Assembly (NCBI GenBank): GCA_008973525.1
Contig: WACJ01000520.1
Coordinates: 806,001-870,000, forward strand
Reading direction: 5' to 3'
Length of the DNA: 64,000 nt
Source: Stenopsyche tienmushanensis
Taxonomy: Eukaryota > Arthropoda > Insecta > Trichoptera > Stenopsychidae
Below are positions 35,110-48,529 of this stretch, piece after piece. Made by a program: the position numbers and the translations under genes. The stretch's first letter is position 1; each line of letters begins with the position of its first letter. The notes under the pieces are model-generated. The model was not told the DNA's origin and did not search any database. It saw nothing but the letters and a program-made list of their open reading frames with translations.

Positions 35110-35375
35110 ACCGGCATTGAATTAAAATCTACAAATCTGGTTTTTGTACTACAAGTAGTTTATGTTAATTATTTTAAAATAAACGTCATCTGTTTTCGAT
35201 ACAAGGTGGCTAGGATTTCGGTAGACGTGGTTTAAGTTGAAGTACGGAAACTTGATCGAAGTATTACAAATATTAAGTGCAGATGTTATTTATTATAAGC
35301 AGCTACAATGTACGAATAGTTTCAGTTGTGTAGACATTTATATAATATTAATTTACAAGTCTCAAAAAGCTATTT
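35110..35375. repeat. Dispersed repeat family C, copy 1
   Basis: It matches 44850-45095 in the same orientation. Shared words include AGTAGTT near a GTTAATTATT, TTTCGATA, TTCGGTAGAC, and TTTATTATAAGCAGCT. It is noncoding and unclassified. Confidence 0.7.
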
Positions 35376-35469
35376 TGTTTGCTAAAACAACAAAATGAGA
35401 AAAAAAACAGCTTTGTAGAAATAATTACGCAAATAATATTATTGTCTCCCGTACTATAATACAGGGCTC

Positions 35470-37340
35470 ACTTTCTATGCAATTTGTATTTGGAGAAAGG
35501 GGATGCACAGAAAAAACCTGGTTTTTCGAATATATCGTCATCAGAACGATGGTATTTTAACAAAAATATTTGCAGAGTACGTTTTGAATTTAGATAATTT
35601 TGATAGAAAATTTTATTTATCAAATATGGGCATATAAAGTTATTAATGAAATAAAAATTACATACATATTGAAAATTATTGAAAGAAAATACCAAATTGA
35701 ATTTTACGAGAATAATGCATAATTTATTCGCTAAAAGTTAAGAATTAAATCATCTTAAGTATCTGTAATTTTTATTGTTAATTCGTATGCCTTCATATAT
35801 TGACATCTGTATCTGTAACATAAAAGTTTTTCTGAATCATGTCTCGATAAAAAATGATTTCAAAAGGGCATGAACTAAGAATTTTGATTATTATCTGGTT
35901 CATGATAATATGATGATCAATTTATAGCAATACATCAGACGTAAAAGTTTTCGACTTCGTATACATATGTACATTATTGTCATGTCGATCTTTCGAGTTT
36001 TTAATAAGATTTCATGATATGGAACAGCATAAGATGTTAGATACAACATAAAAAAATATTTTCAAAAGGCATAGAAATTAGAGAAGCGTATGAGGTCGTT
36101 GCTGTGACGTTCAAAGACGTCATGTGTCAACATTCTTGTTTGTAGGTGATAAGACAGGTAATTTACAACTCGCTGAGACATTCTGTTGCCTTATGAACGC
36201 TTTTTCTTTGTTTGACGACACAGTTTACATTTCGACAAGGAGAAGTTTAAAGATCAGATTGAATATTAAATTCTCGCCGTACAAAAAAACGTAAAATTCG
36301 ACGTTATAGCGCCGCAATCAAATTAACGCGATGGAAATAGTCCAGCATGCCCGACGTGCGCTTCCAAGGAGCGTATTTATAGATAAGGGTCTATTTTTGC
36401 GCCGGTGTACTTAGGGCAGGATCATGTTACAACCCTTAACCGCGCTTAAAACAAACATTCATAATTTTATGGGAACACACACCTTTTTAGTGCTGTTCTG
36501 TATTTGTTTGTGCGCCAGCACCGATTCACAAACATCAAAATAAATAAGGACTATTTGTCTCGTTTATGAGAGGCGCCATCGCATTATCGTTTTGCGTCTT
36601 CACACAACCTTGACAAATAGACGAGACAATCTGAATTTATTACACACCCAAAATTATCTAATGTTTACATAGGTTTGTTTTTCTTAGATTTTAAGACTTT
36701 GTCGTGTAACTTTGTTTTAAAATTAATCAGTCTTAAATTATAACGTCAAATTGACTCCGCGTAGAAGACGCGAAGCCATAAATTAAATAGAAGATTCGCG
36801 CAATCTATTTCTGAGAACTTGAAATACGCCAAAATATAATTAACTATGAAAACTTGCTGGAGCACTTGGAAAATTTGAATTAATTTACTTTCGTGCCCTC
36901 AATATCATTATTTACAAGAACTCTTGTTGTATTTGTAGTCTCTTCAAGTGAGTTTTTTCCCAATGTAACATTTTCAACAGGTATTGAGATAATCTAGCTA
37001 GGTTCTTTTTAGCGCCAACTAGGTCTGTGGCAGATAGACACGGACAGTACTATTTGACAAACAAAAGCATGTTTAACACGTGCCCCTTTATACGTTGGCA
37101 AACATGTGATAAAAAATGTCGTAGTTTATCTCTGGTTGCATTTGTGCACTTTTTAAATTGCATGGGTTGCGTTTTTATTACTCTAGTTATGGTTCAGATA
37201 ATATTCTTCTTTGTACTCCGTTAAGCGAGAGGAATATTCACTCACTCTTATTGTTTCTATCAATTTAACACAAATAACTCCGAAAATATTTTGTAAACCT
37301 AGTAATAATTTGAAAGAACAATAAAATATTATATTTCGCT
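35470..37340. other. Intronic stretch without a supportable gene
   Basis: GC-richer patches lie near 36080-36430 and 36560-36620. Frames at 35468-35695 (minus) and 37027-37224 (plus) have no recognisable motifs. Confidence 0.35.
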
Positions 37341-37345
37341 AGTTA

Positions 37346-38099
37346 CGAGGGTTGTCCCAGAAGTACCCGACCTAACGAAGAAAACACAAAAAAATGGAAA
37401 AAAATACTTTTCCCAGCGATGTTTTATAGCTTCCTCTTTCAATTAATTGTTTTAATTGCTCCTTTATCTCGGCCGTAAAGAGATGGATCCATATTTCATC
37501 TATGGATATGAATTAACGCAAAAACTCGGCTTTATTGAAGTGAAACATCATCAAATATTCGATTGAAACATCCTCACAATGCCATTTTTGTTCAATTATA
37601 AGCAAACGCGGCACCCATCTTGTGCACAGCTTTCTCTTGACTAAATTTTCAGTCAATATGCAATGTACAGCACTTTTTGAAATACTTACCATATATGTTA
37701 GCTCATGCACTTTCAGTCGATGGTCATCCAATACCATTACCATTTTGTGGATTTTCTTCCTCATTTTTGGCATGTTCACCTCATTTGGTCGCCCATTGCG
37801 ATGTTTACCTTGACAGATCGTACGGCCTCGTTTAAACTCTGCCACCCGATATTTTATTATTATAAACGAAGAAGCGGATTTTCCCAGAGTAGAATCTAGC
37901 TAGGCTTTGATTTTTTTAGACTGAGATCTTTCAAATAAAAGTTTACATTTTCCCGTGTTTACAAATTCACTAAGAACGTTTACTATTGATGGCTACCAAA
38001 CAAATACTTTATAAAGTAGGTACTTTCTACCATAGTATATTTTTTTAAATAACAATTACCATCTGGACATCAAATTAGGTACTTTTGCGACTATCCTCA
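37346..38099 (-). mobile_element. Internally deleted mariner element with both terminal repeats
   Basis: The ends are CGAGGGTTGTCCCAGAAGTA on the left and, reverse-complemented from the right, TGAGGATAGTCGCAAAAGTA, each flanked by TA (37344-37345 and 38100-38101), the mariner target duplication. The element is 754 bases against about 1.3 kb for a full mariner. The minus strand encodes the HTH part with AEFKRGRT, GRPNEV, ISKSAVHCILTE and LCTRWVPRLL, matching mariner hallmarks. After one stop it continues ISIDEIWIH, the first catalytic Asp motif (family VDETWIH). The DxxLPH and C-terminal catalytic segments are absent, joined directly to the terminal part. It is not autonomous. Confidence 0.92.
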
Positions 38100-38149
38100 T
38101 AAATGTCTAATATAATAAAATCAGCACAATGCACTCTACAATACTCACA

Positions 38150-40890
38150 GTAAACCTTTATTGAATCACGGTAAATTTGATATAAATTAATACATTGAAC
38201 TGCGAACTAAATTCATTTCAAAGGTATAAATGGAATAAATGTTCTAGGATTTAAATCATGATTTATCGAAATTATTACCAAGTATTCATGTAGTGCGATA
38301 TTTTATGCATTTTCTTTATAAATGTAAGGGTTCAAATCTATATTATGGATAAAATATCCACCGTAGCAACAAATTTCAGGAAGATTAGATCCGTATTAGT
38401 ATTTATGAACGATTTATTTCTATCCTGATTTTCTGCTTTTGAATTATTTGCCACAATAATTAATAATTTTAATGAAAATCCGAGTACGACACCTTAACAA
38501 ATGGTGTTGTTAGCAACAATATTTTTAAATATATGAATATGTTTTTAAGACCATAAAATATATAAATATATCATTAAAGTTTTCATCTATTATAGACTTG
38601 GAAAATTCCATTATTGCATCTGCTCTATTTTAAGTCGGTTCAATTAGACTGTGTTTTTCCAGCATGCATTCAATGTTGACAGTTTTATTACTTTGATAAT
38701 ATCGATAGATTTACCATTGATCCAATTAACATTTAATGTGATCATTCCTTAAATATTTCTTCAAAAATGTAAAGCAATCAATAGGCTTTCATATCATATT
38801 AATAATATTAAAATAACGTTGATTGTGAAACAAAAATATATTGTCGACATCATGTAAATTCTAAAAAAAAGTATAAACTGAGGGATGATTGTATTTGCGG
38901 AAAATTTTCTCCTTATTTGACAGCATAAAAATATCTTTCTTATAAAAAGGAATTGTTGGTGAGCCTCATTGATTGGTAGAATTGTTTTCTCAATATTTAT
39001 TTATTAGGATAAATTAATATTAAATATAAGCCATAAATCTTAAAAATTAAATAAAGCGTCTTGGTTTTATTAATAAATTATTGCCAATAATATTTTATTG
39101 TCATTTAGTTACTTCATCGGTGTACAATGTTCAACTTACAATTTACTACATAAGTTTTCAAAACATGTCCCAATAAATTTCCCTCGGGTGTAACAAACAA
39201 CTTTTTGTTGTAGTCCCATCAAAGTACTTGACGATCAGGTGTTATTCTAGGATTGTATCAACAGTGCCTGAAAAAAAATGCCTCAAAAGGATCGAAAAAT
39301 CGGGAATTATTGTACGAGTTTGTTGATTTTTTTTAAATCGAATATCCATCAAAAATTCATACAGCATTGTTGCTTAAAGTTTCAGAATATTTTCGGGTCG
39401 TATGTAGCTTATTATTTAGTTAAAGCTGAAAACGTAGGGTCTGACCCCATAAAGAATGCCCTCTCGCCGCGGTAAGCCTCTCTCTCCTGGCGAAACAATA
39501 TGTGCCGGCAGGAGTGCCACTTTATTATCATCAGAGGATGGCGCTAACACCAAGTTACTACAGTCGACATTTCTACTTTTGGGACACTCAATTTTGGGCG
39601 TAAGTCAGGCCTAACAATTACGACTTTCGTCTCGTAAGTCGACGATCCAATATTGTCACATTCAAGTGTCCGACTGACGTTCTTAATGCAAGATTGGTAA
39701 TTAAACGCCTTTAAATTATACTCCGGCTGTAATATTTTGACATAAATCTTTTGCAGATTAGAGAGCAAGATCAAAGTGTTCCATTAAAATGTCTTTTGAC
39801 AAATGGACTTTGAAAAGTTATTACATTTGTGGCCAATAAATGTTTGTCTCCCGGTTGACCGCTACGTGTGTGCCACGAATCTGAGTGCAGGATTCGAACT
39901 ACGAGAGTTTAATAATTTAGCGAAATAGCATTTTTCGCAACCCTTTGTTCGCACGTACAAAAATCTAGCTCATAATAAATGTGATGTATACAAAATGGTG
40001 GTGCCGAGGATCGCGTTGGACAAAAATTAATATATACGATATGGAACGGAAGCTCCGAGTTTTCTCGGAGCGTCCAACGTCGGTTGTTTCGCAGTCTGTA
40101 AGTAGATGGTTGTTGGCTTAATATATTTATGACTTCAGGTCTTGCGGACTTATCTGCCCTCTTGGAGCCTTGGAGAGGGTAGGTTAAATTCCACTTTGCC
40201 CGAGTGTCTTTTTGAGGACCTAATATCGCGGTCGGAGTGACTTATGGCCGAATAGTGATTGCCTCAAAATGCCTTTGAATTATACATAATTTCCTGAATG
40301 GTTCGACGACCTCCCGAAGCTAAAATTATACCTTAAATGACATAATTTTTCATATTTAATATAATAAGACCAACGTATTGTTAAAATATCTCTTATCCCA
40401 AAATTATTAGTCGATTTATTTAACTTCTAAAGATAAGCATCTATAGTCGTTATTTTTATATTATATCTTTATTCCATAAAAAACACTTATCTCAGAGCTA
40501 TTTTTTCTTGCTTGGGAATAGACAAAGCCAGACAGTGCCAAATCTGATTAAAAAGATGGATGAGACATGTGGATGAATTATGGCCATTGCAATAGCAGAA
40601 GTCGCTACATTGTCTCGGTGAAACAGCTTTTTTCTTCATCAAATGCGACCATTTTATCTTGATTTCTTCGTTTAGATACTGCAATACTCTTTTTTTTAAT
40701 GAAAGTTGATGGTAATAATTGCAAAAAACAATTAATTATTTGCGAATTGAATCAAACTAGACTGCCAAGTGTAGTATGCTAATTTGATCTTAAATGTATG
40801 GATCCAATTCTTATCGACGATTCTAAATGGATTTCAGCTGAAATATTTCAAATTGTTTAATGGATTTTTTTACCATGTCATGAATAATTT
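38150..40890. other. Intronic stretch without a supportable gene
   Basis: GC-richer patches lie at 39440-39680, 39860-40090 and 40130-40330. On the minus strand near 39890 AGTTCGAATCC resembles a tRNA or SINE B box, but I could not find an A box or acceptor stem. No other features. Confidence 0.35.
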
Positions 40891-40900
40891 TGCTCTTATA

Positions 40901-41080
40901 TTGAGTTGATGCAAAAGTATTTACGTATTTTCTTTAATGTCGAAACTTTTATTATATCAGCCAATTATATAATGTCCATTGTTAGCTATAACAATTTCCT
41001 ATCATTCCATAAGCTTATTTATTCCATTGGTATAAAAATCACGTAAATTGGATGTAAAAGAACAAATCCAGGGATGCTTT
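40901..41080 (-). mobile_element. Truncated mariner 3' end (cecropia/Hsmar-like)
   Basis: A terminal repeat TTGAGTTGATGCAAAAGTAT lies next to TA at 40899-40900 and resembles the TTAGGTTGGTGCAAAAGTAATTGCG class. Reading away from it on the minus strand, the transposase C-terminus is seen as SFTSNLRDFYTNGINKLME, then, after stops, EIVIANNGHYIIG, which fits the family ending with KLxERWxxVIxNNGxYF. The other end was not found, so the element is 5' truncated or too diverged. Confidence 0.8.
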
Positions 41081-41359
41081 GACTTATTTAAAAAAAATGT
41101 AGCGATCTGAATAAGTGAAAATATGATGAAGCAAGATCTGAAGTATTAAATAAATATTTTTAAGCTATGATAAATAATTTAGTAGATTAAAAAGTGATGA
41201 TCTACTGATCAAAATTTGACAAAATGTCTTTAAGACATATTGAAATAATTTGTATTTCGAAAGTTCGCATCTATTGATTTTCAGTTTTCTATCATCACTT
41301 AAATCTTGTAACTATTCTGTAGAATTGTTTATTTGTGCCTCATTGAAATTATTCTAAAA

Positions 41360-41720
41360 AATCAGTTCACATATTTGAATCACGACAGTCCTCTTCTCGC
41401 TTGACGTGCGCATTTTTCACAATCAGTCTACACCATTAATTCATCCTAATCCTCAGCTATTTATAATCGCGTCTGCTTACCGAGTTGTCACTCCAGCTCA
41501 AGATCGGAATTAAAGGATATCATTATGTATATTTTTGGCGGATCTCGATAAGCCACTTTCAGATTGAAAGGTCAAATCTTGGCTCCGGTCTACATTTCGA
41601 AGAGTACGTCGAAACACGTGGATCCTAAGTCAACATCGACGCCGGAGTGTCTGCTTTTGCTGGGCTCCGACACATGACGGTGGGCATAAATCAATTGTCA
41701 GCTTTTGTGATATTTGATAT
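41360..41720. other. GC-richer intronic block
   Basis: A patch of mixed composition with several CpG words. A frame at 41647-41964 starts at GTG and has no motif. Possibly a noncoding regulatory element. Confidence 0.25.
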
Positions 41721-42059
41721 GGAAAGTAGAAAAAATACTTTTTATGGGACCGGATTAGGGTCGTCGCTGAAGCGAGATATTTACACAAGGTGTACGCAAT
41801 CTTTTCTAATAAACGCTATAGAACCTGTGACATGTGACTCTCAAAATACGAATTATAATAAAATCGAAATGATGATCATTCGCAGTGATCCAATTAGATC
41901 CATTGCTACCAAAAATGTTATTTTGTTTTTGTTATCTGTTGTTTGTAAGCACTCTTTTATATGACGATCATCGTTCGTCATTTATTTATTCAACTCATCA
42001 CATGATCCACTGCTAGGAAAATCTTTATATACATCACAAAAATGATTTATATACCTTGC

Positions 42060-42640
42060 CCACATACAGAGTGTGTTTAGATATGTAATCAAGAGCTCAC
42101 GCGAATATTTTACTAAATATTTTTTTATGTATTTAAAATAATATATTATGGCATTGAATATAGAATATAACATCGTTCGAATGTCCGTCGCGATTTTGCT
42201 TGGTGGCACGTATTCGGGAAGTCCAATTTTCTGGCTGAATTTGCTGGATTTATTGGAACTACATGTCGGTGGTATCCATATCATCTAGTTTAGGTCATAA
42301 GAAGTTGCTTATCGTTGACGGTTATGGCAATGACAGTTTCGTTTTGTAAGAAATGCAGAACAATGATACTGCAAGAACAAAATCTGCACAAAACAGTGAC
42401 TTTCTCGGGATGCGTTTGGTGTTGATATGGATCGGTATTGTTCCAAATCCGAAAATTTTGGCTTGTTCATACATTCATTCATCCAAAAATGTATAACTTA
42501 ATAACTTTCCATAGTGATTTGCCACACATTACTGAATGATTCACAATAACTTTGGCAGTTGCTTTAACAATATGGCCGATATAATCTAACGAATTTCGAG
42601 CGTCCCTATTACAGTCTAAAATTCGTTGACTTTATAAAAA
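42060..42640 (+). repeat. Dispersed repeat family D, copy 2
   Basis: It is homologous to minus-strand 13215-12550 and to 56570-56945. The shared ATG at 42148 opens a 46-codon frame (to 42288) beginning MALNIEYNIV and containing ILLGGTYSG, against MALSMKYNVV and ALLGLTYSG in copy 1. The terminal anchor GCTTTAACAATATGG and TAATCTAACGAATTTCGAG lies at about 42560-42601. Confidence 0.65.
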
Positions 42641-42839
42641 TTTTTGAAGAAAATAATCCTGCATTTAATTCTTAAATTAAATTAAAATCTTAGTATTTAA
42701 GCAATTATTAAATTCCATTAAGTTTTAATATAGTTTAGTAGTGATCTTATTATCTTCAATCTGATTTATTCAGTTTAAAGAACTAAATAACAAGGCCTTT
42801 TAAATGAATTATTATATTTAGAATGTAGCATGATTTTTA

Positions 42840-43560
42840 AATTTTGTTCGTAAATATTCACCCAGGGGGGCACTTTTTGCAGACGATTTTGGAGTAATTT
42901 TGATATGGAATTCGATTGATTATAAAGATTTAGCAGCTTTTATTGGAAAATAATGAAAAACCACTTGATGATGACTATGTTGATTTTACTGGAAAGGACT
43001 TGCAGGAGTGTGCAAATATCTATGAATTTATCCTCCATGCCTCCAGAATTGATAATGAAAAGTTTTATTAGTTCTTATGCTGATTTTAAACGAGGTTCAA
43101 TACTTACAAATACGTAGTCTATATAAAATAACTATCACATATGTTATTTAGTGCTTAAAAATATTTTAAACTGTGATATTGATGACATGGACACATCATA
43201 CGAGTTCGCATTTGTTGATAACCTTCTTAAAAAGGTTTCAAATAGGTTTACAATATTTCCGTTTTTGGGCACTACGTATTGAGAATATACTCAATTTTGA
43301 AAAAAAAAAACTTTTACTAAATCCTCATAAAACAACGAATGACGCTAACCAAAGGATATCATAAAAATACGCTTCCCGTGTGTAATGTGTTAACAATGAA
43401 ATCATATATTAAAAAATATTTAGAGAACCACAAAATGGATTCTCGGATGGAATCGGTCTATTATGCTAGAATTTATTACATTTTGGAACCAGTGTTTTTC
43501 ATAATTTATATGAAGTTTCTCACGGGATTGGCCGACAAAGGAGGCAATAAAAATTAACAT
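42840..43560 (+). other. Intronic stretch with possible reverse-transcriptase trace
   Basis: Near 42873-42950 one frame reads FADDFGVILIW, resembling the F/YADD active-site box of reverse transcriptases, and a later frame at 43173-43364 has a loosely similar tail with LLLNPHKT. The rest of the domain is not visible, so this is a weak indication of an old non-LTR element. Frames at 43173-43364 and 43339-43557 are otherwise unidentified. Confidence 0.2.
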
Positions 43561-43569
43561 TCACAGCGT

Positions 43570-44840
43570 CCCATCCATATGCGAAGAAATCACCTGTGAA
43601 AATATGTTATTTTAGCACACATTCCGTATATTTATCTTTTCGGAATTGCCTTGATCTTGTATAGACGTTTAGCCGCTGACCCTCTACCCTTATTTGACAC
43701 ATGTTAACGCCTTCTAACGGTTGACTTCATTTTTATGTCTTTTTCTTCCTATATCTAAATGCGAAGTGACAGATGTACAACATGCAGATGACTATAGTGG
43801 TCTGAGACATGTGTATTTTTTTATATGCTTTCTTGAGAAATTTGACACACTGCCGGAAAAATATGATAAAGCTCGTATATAATTCATGTTATTAAGTGGA
43901 TTGTGCGGCATATTTAAATAATCGTAAATAGGGCTTTATTTTGTGGATTTGGTGGGATTCATTGTCTTTTAACTTGCGGTTTTATGCGTAAACAAATCTC
44001 ATCCGGAGATATTATGCAAGAAGATGAATCGAAAGTATTTTAATGAAGCCAATGAATCTTGATTGTTTTATTTTCTGCGAGTTTCTCCTCGATTTTAATT
44101 TGTCCCACAGCTAACGAATATATCGGCGGACGTCAAAATCGCAGTGTCAAAAAATACGTCAAAGCTCCGCGGGCGTTAATAAACGTCGTGTTTATAAGAG
44201 ATACGGTTATAATATGAGACAAGTGCAATAGTTTTGCGGAATTTATGTAACAATTATATATAGTTAGCATCGCCTTCGTATAAATAGATATCGTTCATCG
44301 CCTGAACGCTCGTTCGGCTGTAAAAAGTCCACGTCCAAGTGACAAACAAATGCGGGGAACACATTTATATTTTTAAAGCGACTAGGAATGTCAAATGGCC
44401 GGAGATAAAATGGCTGAAGTAGTATCTCCGATGCGTGTGATAAATTCGGGTTTAACATAACAAAAGGCAGTAAAATTAATCGTGTAATAGGAGGGCACGC
44501 GGCCACCGGAATTCGGGGAGCACTGCTCTAGAAAAACATATACTTCCGATTCTTCAGGAGCGAGTCGAGATGCTCAAAGGCTGGATGTTTATGTTTGTGT
44601 CGGCGTTTTCTTACCGCTATTAATTCGAATCAGCGATCGGATAAAATCGTTTCAACAGTTCATTGATTTCTTTAGTATCATCTGAGAATTTCGTCAAATC
44701 TAGGGATATCACAATATTGGTTAAATCCATTGATTTACATACATTTTCTATCAACATTTACATCAAGCATTAAATAATTCGAACATTTGGAAAGCTCTCC
44801 TATTATATAGATAAATAACGTCATAGAATACTGAATAATT
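43570..44840. other. Intronic stretch with a GC-richer block
   Basis: About 44090-44620 is CpG-richer than its flanks. I see no gene, repeat or transposon end. Confidence 0.3.
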
Positions 44841-44849
44841 ATACACATC

Positions 44850-45095
44850 GGCATTAATTAAAGTCTTTAAAGCTGCTTTTTTTATCTATAAGTAGTTCAC
44901 GTTAATTATTGCTAAATAAAAATCGTTTACTTTCGATATAATATTCGGTAGACATGGCTAGAGTTGTATCGCGGGAACCTGATTGAATTATTGTAACTTT
45001 TAAATAAGTGCATATAATATTTATTATAAGCAGCTTCAACATATTTTCAATCTTGTATATATAAGATATTTTTTTAAAGATCTCAAAATTGTTAT
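44850..45095. repeat. Dispersed repeat family C, copy 2
   Basis: It is homologous to 35110-35375, sharing AGTAGTTCACGTTAATTATT, ATTCGGTAGACATGG and ATTTATTATAAGCAGCTTC. Confidence 0.7.
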
Positions 45096-45099
45096 AAAT

Positions 45100-47780
45100 G
45101 TTGGCAACAACTTCGAAAGTCTTCTTACTGTTCTGAAACGTAACAAATGTTCATGAAGTCATACAATTAGATCAACTTTTGGTTGCATATTCTTACAATA
45201 CGTAAATAAAAATGTATTTCCAATATATTGAAACACAAATAAGAAATATTAGATGACCATTGATGTATCTTAATAATTATTTTTTAAGCTGTTTTTTTTT
45301 TTCTTTGTTTAAAATAAATATATTTGGTTCTCATATAACCCGGTCATATGGTTCCATTAAAACGTCTTGTCTGAGGGATTGTCTCCTTTTAACGTATTCA
45401 TATTTATGTATTTCGGGCCAAGGGGTTAAAATATTTTATAGTCATCTAACGTTTTTTAATGTGAAACATGCAACTACTTCGCTGCAACTGTTTTCTGACT
45501 CATTAATTTTAGTTGGTTCAATCAACATTTCGACTAATTATTTTTTGTTCAATGTAAGATCTTCCAACATTTCTTCCATTTCTTAAATATCAATATTCTC
45601 CAGGAATTACTTATGGCTATAACTTTTTTCAGTAAGTATTTAAAGTAGATTGTTTTATTCAATCCACAGTCAATGTCAACGTCAAATCCAACATTATCAG
45701 GACGTCTCTTATGAATATGATTCTGCAGGCGTTTGAAGGGTTTATGATTCGGTAAAACACAACATGATTCTAGTTGGAATTTTCTAAAGTATTCCAGACC
45801 ATGTTGTTTAGGTTCTTAGCTTTTTGGTAAGCCATTTTTTGTAAAACTATTTTCGAGTTGTAATAAACTCGTATTATACGAGGCCTAGTTGTATTTAAAC
45901 CTATATTTATATTCATACATTACACTAAGGATTTCATAAGATTTAAGACGCCCAGATGTCTAAATACTTATCTTACTAATCGGAAGATCATTGTAACAGA
46001 TAAATCTATTGATGATATGAAGCCATGGAAATGCTTTTTAATTTTGGAATGTAATAATACCATAACTTTATCCATCTTAGAAATAAGATACAATGATAGA
46101 AATTGTATATACCGATATAGATGAAGCAAATTTGATAGAATTATAATTAAATTTACCCTAAAAGCTAGTCTAGCCAAAACTCTAACTTATTATCTTATAT
46201 GAAATTCAACCTCAATCAATTTTCATATATTTGAATATTCAACAAACATCGATAATTGCATGAATGGGCTATTGAATATAATCTTCCATATTAACGTCAA
46301 TAATTTTCCAATGTGTTTTTAAGCGTTTCGGGCGGATATATGCGTTGGTATTTAATTTATGGTTTTTATAATTGCATTAATTCATTACTAAATGATCATT
46401 CCAATAGGAATTATATAGGATTAGCATTGTACATTCCGGTTGGACTCCAATGGTCGTCGTTTATATATTTGTGTAATTTTTTTAACGATTCTTCTGAGTG
46501 CATATTGGTCTAATTAATAAAAAGGCAATAAATGCTTCTTACGATAAGCGTTTATCAGCGATATAATTAAAGAGGGGAGATTCTTATTCGACAATCCAAA
46601 ATTTGGCCACCGATTAATTAGTCGACGACGACGAACGCTTGACGTACGTCAAGTCGCATTTTATTATAGAGATACAATAGAAGCTGTTATATCCAATGGT
46701 TTTGTTCAGCGATAATATTTATTCGGAACTCTCGTCTGACAATTTAACGATGCAGTCTTCGGGTGAGTGAATTATGGCCGAAATTATTAAATTTGATGGA
46801 AGAAATCGTAGAAATCTGGTGAGCTGTCACGATTCATTCAGCAAATATGCTGCATGAAATATTGGTGAATGTCGCGATATTTTTCCGCTTTTATATAGAG
46901 CAGGAAACTAAACGAGGGAGGTCGACGGTAGTTTAGTCTCTATTTCTGTTTTTTATGAGGATACTTGATTCTTGTTGAAATAAAAATTTGTAACATGTAC
47001 ACTGAACACGTTTAGTCATTAAATTACGAGCTGTCTGGGCTCACCGATATCCACAATCGTGTGGTTACAGTTAATATATTACTAATTTTTTTGAAGTATT
47101 ATTTATATGTTCCGCGGACTCTAAATGTGTTAACGAATCATTATCTAGTACATGTGGGAGGACGACCATTTTTATAGTAATAATTTTACAATATTTTACA
47201 GTGCAGGCCATTATATTTTATTAGATACGACTTGATTAATCGGCACTAAAGCGATAAATTTTATAATACTAGAAGCACATTTAGAATGTACAAAAAATGT
47301 TCAACATGAACTATATAATATAATTTTACGACGTGAAAGAATTCTGGAAATGAGGGCAATATTCATCCAATGGGTGTTATTGTTTTTCATAAGATATCCA
47401 GGAAAACACATTAAGAAGGGAGTAATTTTTTTTTAAATAATAAAAAAATCTGGACGCTCATTGCGTCTTAATAAATAACACAAACGCTTTGTATAATATC
47501 AGTTTTTCAAGCCATTATAGATAGAGATTAAGATGCAATTAAAATTTCAATGAAAAATAAACGATAATCTATTCATTTTCTAATACTGGTGTTGATATTT
47601 CTGATCGATCGTCTTGATGCAGATTAACCTCGATTATCTGGATCTGCTACAGTAAATACTAAAATGATTAATAAAGTCAGTCAGAATCAATTATTAATGA
47701 TTGGTTTGCAACAACAATTAAAATATCATTTAAAAATAATGATAATTTTGCTGTTCATTCATAGATTAGTAAATCTGGCT
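45100..47780. other. Intronic stretch without a supportable gene
   Basis: The frame at 45260-45586 (ATG-started, 108 codons) is Ser/Phe/Ile-rich and has no motif. A perfect 16-bp palindrome, CTTGACGTACGTCAAG, lies at 46638-46653 within a short CpG-rich run. Confidence 0.3.
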
Positions 47781-47789
47781 TAGAGTACT

Positions 47790-47972
47790 GGATGCGGCAG
47801 GGAAACTACCCTATTTCAAAAATAAATAACACAAACACTATAAAAAAATATCAACTCAATTATTTTTCCGTGTTATAGAAAAACATTTATATCATTAAGG
47901 CGGTCTTCGTTTTGGTCAATTTATTAAGACAGTCAAGTTTTGAAGCTTTTTAAGTTTCCCTATTGCAGCATG
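47790..47972. mobile_element. MITE family M, copy 1 (short)
   Basis: The left end GGATGCGGCAGGGAAACTAC runs into a word like TATTTCAAAAATAAATAACA, which matches the reverse complement of the right part of 53791-54041. The right end, AAGTTTCCCTATTGCAGCATG, is an imperfect inverted copy of the left. It is 183 bases, noncoding, with internal loss relative to the longer copy. Confidence 0.65.
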
Positions 47973-48529
47973 TATTTTGTGAAGATCAAATACATTTGAT
48001 AATGGATATATAATTTTATAACCACAAAAATAAAATTAAGCATAATCCAAGTGTAATAAACTTTCACTGTATCTTCTAATAAATCCGATGGTAGCACGAT
48101 CGATGATCGTCTTTCGCTGATATTGCAGCTCACATTATGATCTGATTGGGTTCTTGCTTTTTCATAGCTACTCAATGCTAGAAAATATATTCGAATTATT
48201 TGTATAATCCAATGGCCCGTAAGATGTTGAATTTTTCTACTATGTATTACTTTGAAAAATGTTCATTTTAATAAATCCAATGAAATAATAGCATTTTGTT
48301 AATGCATTTACAAAATTGGATTGTAGTCATCTTAAATTTGAGATTTTGGTGATGATTACGATAATAATGATAATACAACATCCGATGTTATTGTATGTTA
48401 TGTTCATCGAAATTTTATATATTAGGTAAACACTCCTCCAAGACATATTTTCTTTGAGTTTTTAAATGCATATTCTATCAATTATGTATAAAAAGGATGT
48501 TGAAAACCTGTCTCATATAGTAATGTATG

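Noticed and set aside
39840..39960. tRNA or tRNA-derived SINE on the minus strand (B-box-like AGTTCGAATCC)
   Set aside because: No matching A box, acceptor stem or poly-A tail could be found.
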